Of a DNA stretch of 64,000 nucleotides, positions 59,721-64,000 are shown piece after piece (within the stretch, counting starts at the first letter, position 1; each line of letters opens with the position of its first letter). The position numbers and the translations under genes were made by a program. This DNA comes from an uncultured Clostridia bacterium. Its GTDB lineage: Bacteria; Bacillota; Clostridia; Peptostreptococcales; Anaerovoracaceae. The stretch lies in assembly GCA_934233735.1 (NCBI GenBank), contig CAKQGQ010000007.1:1-64000 (forward strand). Direction: 5' to 3'. The notes below the pieces were generated by a model. The model ran no database searches. It saw nothing but the letters and a program-made list of their open reading frames with translations, and was not told where the DNA came from.

Positions 59721-60724
59721 CTCTGTCCTTTATCATACGGAATTCCTTCTGCCTTCGGCACTCTGGAACTCTTCGAAGTAAATGCGAGAACGATCAGCGT
59801 AATGACATACGGAAGCATACGATAAACATATGGGCTGATGCCGATTTCCGCAAGCATATACACGCCGTCTCCGTTTATATCCAGCGATGTATAAATCGCC
59901 GCAATACATTTGAATAAACCGAACAGCAAGCTTCCTAAAGCGATGTTCAGCGGTGTCCAGTTACCGAAAATCATAACTGCCAGCGCAAGGAAGCCGTAGC
60001 CTGCAACTTCTCCTGTCGAAGTGCAGTTTGCCGTCGTCATGGAATAAGTAAATCCGCCCACACCTGCGAGGAAACCGGATAAACCAACTCCGAGGTATCT
60101 CATCTTGAATACATTGATTCCGAGCGAGTCCGCCGCCTGCGGATTTTCGCCGCAGGAACGAAGTCTGAGTCCTGTTTTGGTCTTATACAGGAAAATCGAA
60201 ACTCCTACAAAGATAAGCAGGCACACATAGGTGCTCGGATAAACTTTGTTGATGAACAAATCGATGAATGCGCCCCAGCTGTAATCCTTCGGCAGTCCGA
60301 AGGTGGAAGGACGAATCATAAACCAGCCGGCTGCACTTCCGTTTACCATGCCAAGCGTGTTTTGCTGTGCAATCATGTAAATGAAGAAGAGAACCACAGC
60401 AGGCGCCAGCATGTTGAGCGCCGTACCGCCGATGGTCTGGTCCGCGCGCAGGTTAATCGCCGAAAACGCCAAAAGCATTGAAAATGCAATCCCGCAGATA
60501 CCGGTTAAAAGCATCGCCAGAATCATGACGAGCTGACCCTGATCCGAGGTAAAGCCCAGCCCCTGAAATATGCGGATAAACACAACGCCCATAAATGCGC
60601 CGAAGATCATAATACCTTCAAGCGCGAGATTGATAACGCCCGAACGCTCCGCGCATACACCTGCGAGGGCTACAATCATAAGCGGAACTGCATAGAGCAT
60701 GGTTTGCTGAATTAAGAATACCAT
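59717..60724 (-). CDS. nupQ: Nucleoside ABC transporter permease, NupQ type
   Basis: A 335-residue permease of the BPD_transp_2 type, with about 10 membrane helices. GVCAERSGVINLALEGIMIFGAF near the N terminus and GENPQAADSLGINVFKMRYLGVGLSGFLAGVGG (coupling loop) are typical of BmpA-linked purine nucleoside importers. Start abuts the stop of the partner permease. Confidence 0.92.
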   Translation of the reverse strand: MVFLIQQTMLYAVPLMIVALAGVCAERSGVINLALEGIMIFGAFMGVVFIRIFQGLGFTSDQGQLVMILAMLLTGICGIAFSMLLAFSAINLRADQTIGGTALNMLAPAVVLFFIYMIAQQNTLGMVNGSAAGWFMIRPSTFGLPKDYSWGAFIDLFINKVYPSTYVCLLIFVGVSIFLYKTKTGLRLRSCGENPQAADSLGINVFKMRYLGVGLSGFLAGVGGFTYSMTTANCTSTGEVAGYGFLALAVMIFGNWTPLNIALGSLLFGLFKCIAAIYTSLDINGDGVYMLAEIGISPYVYRMLPYVITLIVLAFTSKSSRVPKAEGIPYDKGQR

Positions 60725-61929
60725 TATTTCGTACCTCCTTCCGCAGTTTCTTTCTTTTTGCGTCTGCCGTTAAGCAGCATCTTAAAGAACATTGCAAAGG
60801 CTGACAAGTATACGATGGTTGCGATAATAATATCCGCAATGTATTCGTTGTAAGCGGTCAGATACTTCAGCTGGATACCCGCAACATTGAGCATCGACAT
60901 GAAGATTCCCGCAAAGATTACGCCAATCGGGTGATTTGCCGCAAGCAGAGCGACCGGAATTCCGTTGAATCCGTCTGTTGGAAGCGACATATAGGTCGAC
61001 CAGTAGAATTCCGTGTTTCCGGAGAGGAAATACAGACATCCGCCCGCGGAAGCCAAAGCTCCTGCGATAACCATCGACAAAATAATATTCTTCTTATCGT
61101 TGATTCCGGCATATTTTGCCGCGTGGCGGTTCAGACCGCAGGCACGGAGCTCATAACCGAAAGTAGTCTTCGTCATAATCACCCACATCAAAACGGCAAT
61201 CAGGCAGGCAATCCAAAAGCCGCCGTTTGCCTGCGAGCCCGGGAACAAAATATCCATTCCGAGCTTCGGCGTCAGAACATCGACATTTTTCAGCGGAATC
61301 GTGTAGCCGACTTTACCGCCTTCTGCTGCGTTTTTAAAGATATCATGCGCGTCGAACCACCATGTCACAAGGTTTGCGGCAATCCAGTTCGTCATGATAC
61401 AGGTAATTACTTCGTTGATATTCAGGAAGGCCTTGAACAGTCCCGGAATTGCGCCCCAAAGCGCGCCGAGCGCAACGCCCACAACAAAGGCGCAGAGCCA
61501 TGCGAGCCAAGATGGACATCCGCTCCATCCGAGCCAAAGACCGACGGAAATGCTTCCCATCGTTCCCATCAGATACTGTCCTGCAGCGCCAATGTTGAAC
61601 AAGCCCGTCTTAAAGGCTACGGCTACGGAAAGACCCGTCATTACCAGCGGTGTCGCGCGGAAAAGCATATTTCCAAGGTTTACCGGGTTATAGCCGAAGC
61701 TGAGCTGTCCGCCGTCGCGTCCCGTACTGAATACGCCGAGGAATACCAGACGAATACCGTCCCAGACGCCCTTCATTGAAATATTGTCTTTTACGAGTCC
61801 TACGATGATGACAACAAGCGTGCCGACCGCAAGACCGATTAAAATTGAGAGTAAAGAGGCGTAAACAGATTTTGCCCCGTCGGATTTATACCATTTTACC
61901 CTGCCTGTTTCGGCTTCTAATCTAGGCAT
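60724..61929 (-). CDS. nupP: Nucleoside ABC transporter permease, NupP type
   Basis: A 401-residue permease. NPVNLGNMLFRATPLVMTGLSVAVAFKTGLFNIGAAGQYLMG and GLNRHAAKYAGINDKKNIILSMVIAGALASAGG are the family's conserved region and coupling loop. ATG 61929 has AAAGGAGGAAG upstream and overlaps the ATPase gene by 8 nt; a longer start at 62034 is only an extension into that gene. Confidence 0.92.
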   Translation of the reverse strand: MPRLEAETGRVKWYKSDGAKSVYASLLSILIGLAVGTLVVIIVGLVKDNISMKGVWDGIRLVFLGVFSTGRDGGQLSFGYNPVNLGNMLFRATPLVMTGLSVAVAFKTGLFNIGAAGQYLMGTMGSISVGLWLGWSGCPSWLAWLCAFVVGVALGALWGAIPGLFKAFLNINEVITCIMTNWIAANLVTWWFDAHDIFKNAAEGGKVGYTIPLKNVDVLTPKLGMDILFPGSQANGGFWIACLIAVLMWVIMTKTTFGYELRACGLNRHAAKYAGINDKKNIILSMVIAGALASAGGCLYFLSGNTEFYWSTYMSLPTDGFNGIPVALLAANHPIGVIFAGIFMSMLNVAGIQLKYLTAYNEYIADIIIATIVYLSAFAMFFKMLLNGRRKKKETAEGGTK

Positions 61930-63469
61930 CCTGTTCTTCCTCCTTTCCGCTTCTCTTCGCGCCGGACATGTAAAGTCCGAGTTCTTCCGGAGTGGTTTTC
62001 TTCGGATCGAGCTGCCCGACAATTTCGCCCTCATACATAACGAGGATACGGTCGGAAAGTCCGATCACTTCATCCAGCTCCAGTGATACCAGCAAAATCG
62101 CCTTGCCGGCGTCGCGTTCTGCCACAAGCTGCGCATGGACATGCTCAATCGCGCCTACATCCAGTCCTCGGGTCGGCTGCACCGCAATAATCAGCGGCTC
62201 GTTTCTGTCCAGTTCTCTTGCTATAATTGCCTTCTGCTGGTTTCCGCCGGACATGGAACGCGCAATCGTAATTGGACCCTGTCCGGAGCGGACATCATAT
62301 TCTTCAATTAATCTTTCTGCATATTTACGCACTTCATCGAAACGGATAAAGCCGTGACTCTCAAACTGCGGCTCCTTATATCTCTGAAGCACAAGGTTCT
62401 GCTCCAGCGTATAGCCGAGCACAAGTCCGTGTTTATGTCTGTCCTCCGGAATATGCGCCATTCCGGCTCTGCTTCTCTTTCGGATGGAAGCCTGTGAAAT
62501 GTCACTTCCGCAAAGCGTCACTTTTCCTGCCGATGCCTTTTCCAGACCGGTCAAACCGTAAACAAGCTCCGTCTGTCCGTTTCCGTCAATACCCGCAATG
62601 CAGAGGATTTCACCTGCACGCGCCTTGAACGATACATTGTGCACCGCATCGTTTTTATGCAGTTTGGACGGCACTGTAAAGTTTTCCACATCCAGAACCA
62701 CATCGCCCGGCTCTGCATCCTTTTTATGTATTTCCAGCTGCACCGGACGGCCTACCATCATGTTGGAAAGTTCCTGCTTGTTGGTATCTTTGGTGTTTAC
62801 AGTTCCGATGTACTTTCCTTTTCTGAGAACCGTTACTCTGTCCGATACCGCCATGATTTCATTTAATTTATGTGTGATAAACAAGATTGACTTGCCTTCC
62901 CTGGCAAATCCTCTCATAATTTCCATAAGTTCGTCGATTTCCTGAGGCGTCAGAACCGCTGTCGGCTCGTCAAAAATCAGGATTTCATTTTCTCTGTACA
63001 GCATTTTGAGAATTTCCACTCTCTGCTGCATGCCTACGGTAATGTCTTCAACCTTCGCGTCAACATCTACCTTCAGACCGTAACGCTCCGAAAGCTCGAT
63101 TACCTTTTCTCTGGCTTCTTTTTTCTTCAGGAAGCCCATTTTTCCCGTTGTTTCAGCACCGAGGATGATATTATCCAGCACCGTAAATACATCGACCAAT
63201 TTAAAATGCTGATGCACCATACCGATTCCCAGCGCGGTTGCATCATTCGGGTCATTGATTTCCACTGTTTTTCCGTCTTTTTTAATTTCGCCCGCTTCCG
63301 GCTGATACAAACCGAAGAGCACACTCATCAGCGTGGATTTTCCCGCGCCGTTTTCGCCTAAAAGCGCATGAATTTCACCCTTTTTCAGCTGCAGGGTGAT
63401 ATCGTCGTTCGCCACAATTCCCGGAAACTCTTTCCTTATGTGGTTCATTTCAATTACATACTCAGCCAT
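61922..63469 (-). CDS. nupO: Nucleoside ABC transporter ATP-binding protein, NupO type
   Basis: A 515-residue protein with two ABC domains. Domain 1: Walker A LLGENGAGKST, signature VGMQQRVEIL, Walker B ILIFDEPTAVLTPQE. Domain 2: degenerate Walker A IAGIDGNGQTE and signature SGGNQQKAIIARE, typical of RbsA/XylG/NupO type proteins. ATG 63469 has GAGAAGGA upstream. It powers the two permeases. Confidence 0.93.
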   Translation of the reverse strand: MAEYVIEMNHIRKEFPGIVANDDITLQLKKGEIHALLGENGAGKSTLMSVLFGLYQPEAGEIKKDGKTVEINDPNDATALGIGMVHQHFKLVDVFTVLDNIILGAETTGKMGFLKKKEAREKVIELSERYGLKVDVDAKVEDITVGMQQRVEILKMLYRENEILIFDEPTAVLTPQEIDELMEIMRGFAREGKSILFITHKLNEIMAVSDRVTVLRKGKYIGTVNTKDTNKQELSNMMVGRPVQLEIHKKDAEPGDVVLDVENFTVPSKLHKNDAVHNVSFKARAGEILCIAGIDGNGQTELVYGLTGLEKASAGKVTLCGSDISQASIRKRSRAGMAHIPEDRHKHGLVLGYTLEQNLVLQRYKEPQFESHGFIRFDEVRKYAERLIEEYDVRSGQGPITIARSMSGGNQQKAIIARELDRNEPLIIAVQPTRGLDVGAIEHVHAQLVAERDAGKAILLVSLELDEVIGLSDRILVMYEGEIVGQLDPKKTTPEELGLYMSGAKRSGKEEEQDA

Positions 63470-63530
63470 GTTTTTTCCTTCTCTATGCCCGGCTTCTCGC
63501 AAGCCTGAACTTTTTGCAAATTAACAAACA

Positions 63531-63553
63531 AAGGGGGAATCACCTTCCCCCTT
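63531..63553 (-). terminator. Partial terminator between bmpA and nupO
   Basis: AAGGGGGAA-GGTGA-TTCCCCCTT on the minus strand, with a T-rich tail (TTTGTTTGTT). It is 31 nt after the bmpA stop. It would allow more binding protein than transporter core to be made. Confidence 0.7.
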
Positions 63554-63583
63554 ATTTTTGGTTAAAAAACCGTAATTCGCTTA

Positions 63584-64000
63584 TTATTTTACGAACTTAA
63601 TGTTTTCAAGACCTGCTTTGCTTGGGTCAGCCATCTTGCTGTCGTTATCGATTGTAACTTCGCCGGAAACTACCTTTTCATATAAAGCCTGGTAGTCTTC
63701 CACTGACCAATTTTCTAACTGCCAAGTGTCTGTAGGGATACCTACAGCATTGTCCTTAGCACCAAGAAGCAATGAACCGCCGTATACAGTGCCGCCGTCG
63801 TAGAACTTCGTAATTGCGTCAACTACGGACTTCGCAAGGTCTTTCATAGCGGAAGTAATTACTGCATCGGACTGACCGGACTGGTCAACGTCAACACCTA
63901 CCAGCTTGCCTTCTGCAGCCTGTGCAGCAGCATCGCCGGAGTTGAACATGGAACCGCCTGCTACGAAGATAACTTCTGTACCTGCGTTATACCATCCGGA
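63584..64000 (-). CDS. BmpA/PnrA-like nucleoside-binding lipoprotein, N-terminally cut by window edge
   Basis: The last 139 residues of a substrate-binding protein are seen; the frame is open to the right edge. VIFVAGGSMFNSGDAAAQAAEGK and LVGVDVDQSGQSD match the BmpA/PnrA C-lobe with the purine nucleoside site (GxDxDQ). GAKDNAVGIPTDTW is also typical. It would deliver nucleosides to NupOPQ. The lipobox lies outside the window. Confidence 0.9.
   Translation of the reverse strand, partial: SGWYNAGTEVIFVAGGSMFNSGDAAAQAAEGKLVGVDVDQSGQSDAVITSAMKDLAKSVVDAITKFYDGGTVYGGSLLLGAKDNAVGIPTDTWQLENWSVEDYQALYEKVVSGEVTIDNDSKMADPSKAGLENIKFVK

Noticed and set aside
60931..61779. 282-codon open frame opposite nupP
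   Set aside because: Antisense shadow; hydrophilic translation with no recognisable domain.
1..64000. CRISPR array, intact transposase, phage integrase or rRNA
   Set aside because: No regularly spaced direct repeats, no DDE or tyrosine recombinase motifs and no rRNA-like sequence were seen on either strand.

Overview
The window looks like chromosome of an anaerobic low-to-medium GC Firmicute of the class Clostridia. Evidence seen: an IspH-ribosomal protein S1 fusion (a clostridial hallmark), an hslV-hslU-codY block, a UvrX-type polymerase under a Bacillus-type SOS box, a YlmC/YmxH protein, a Gram-positive type Tad pilus locus, many ECF sigma/anti-sigma pairs, acetyl/butyryl-type CoA-transferase, and Shine-Dalgarno sequences close to AGGAGG. 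The exact genus cannot be named from sequence alone.

Layout. 1-2072: two tandem paralogous secreted repeat proteins. 2190-5962: SOS-controlled polymerase plus YolD-like partner, a DUF554 membrane protein with a near-perfect CodY box, and an ECF sigma factor paired with a membrane protein carrying an M23 peptidase domain. 5988-6773: a three-gene DUF3791/DUF3990/DUF3791 cassette. 6840-14724: a housekeeping operon read leftwards, yraN-comM-dprA-topA-hslV-hslU-codY. 14777-20764: HAD phosphatase divergent from a K+ uptake block (trkA, two trkH paralogs, a CBS protein). 20801-25568: small regulatory and toxin-like island (GNAT-TetR operon, Fic protein, second DUF3791/DUF3990 cassette, sigma factor, XRE regulator).

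25635-33455: rnr, CoA-transferase, lipoprotein, ispH-rpsA fusion, rarA, SPOR protein. 33458-39863: a compact Tad pilus operon with its own promoter and terminator. 39899-43194: ClpP-like protease, YlmC, alpha/beta hydrolase, ClC channel. 43191-44271: an AbiF-like HEPN protein preceded by a short terminator-ended structured RNA and a palindromic operator; this is the best candidate for an RNA-regulated abortive-infection/toxin system. 44440-54466: two threonine-aldolase-like enzymes flank a cell-envelope stress type region with two ECF sigma factors, their anti-sigma candidates, four lipoproteins, and a decayed DUF3791/DUF3990 cassette. Two sites in this region share an ECF-like promoter sequence.

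54475-64000: tRNA-Arg(CCG), a 470-base gap with nested inverted repeats, an orphan adenine methyltransferase, an acyl-CoA synthetase, a YgiQ radical SAM protein and a nucleoside ABC transporter (BmpA-NupOPQ) that runs off the right edge. No CRISPR array, rRNA, intact insertion sequence or prophage is visible.
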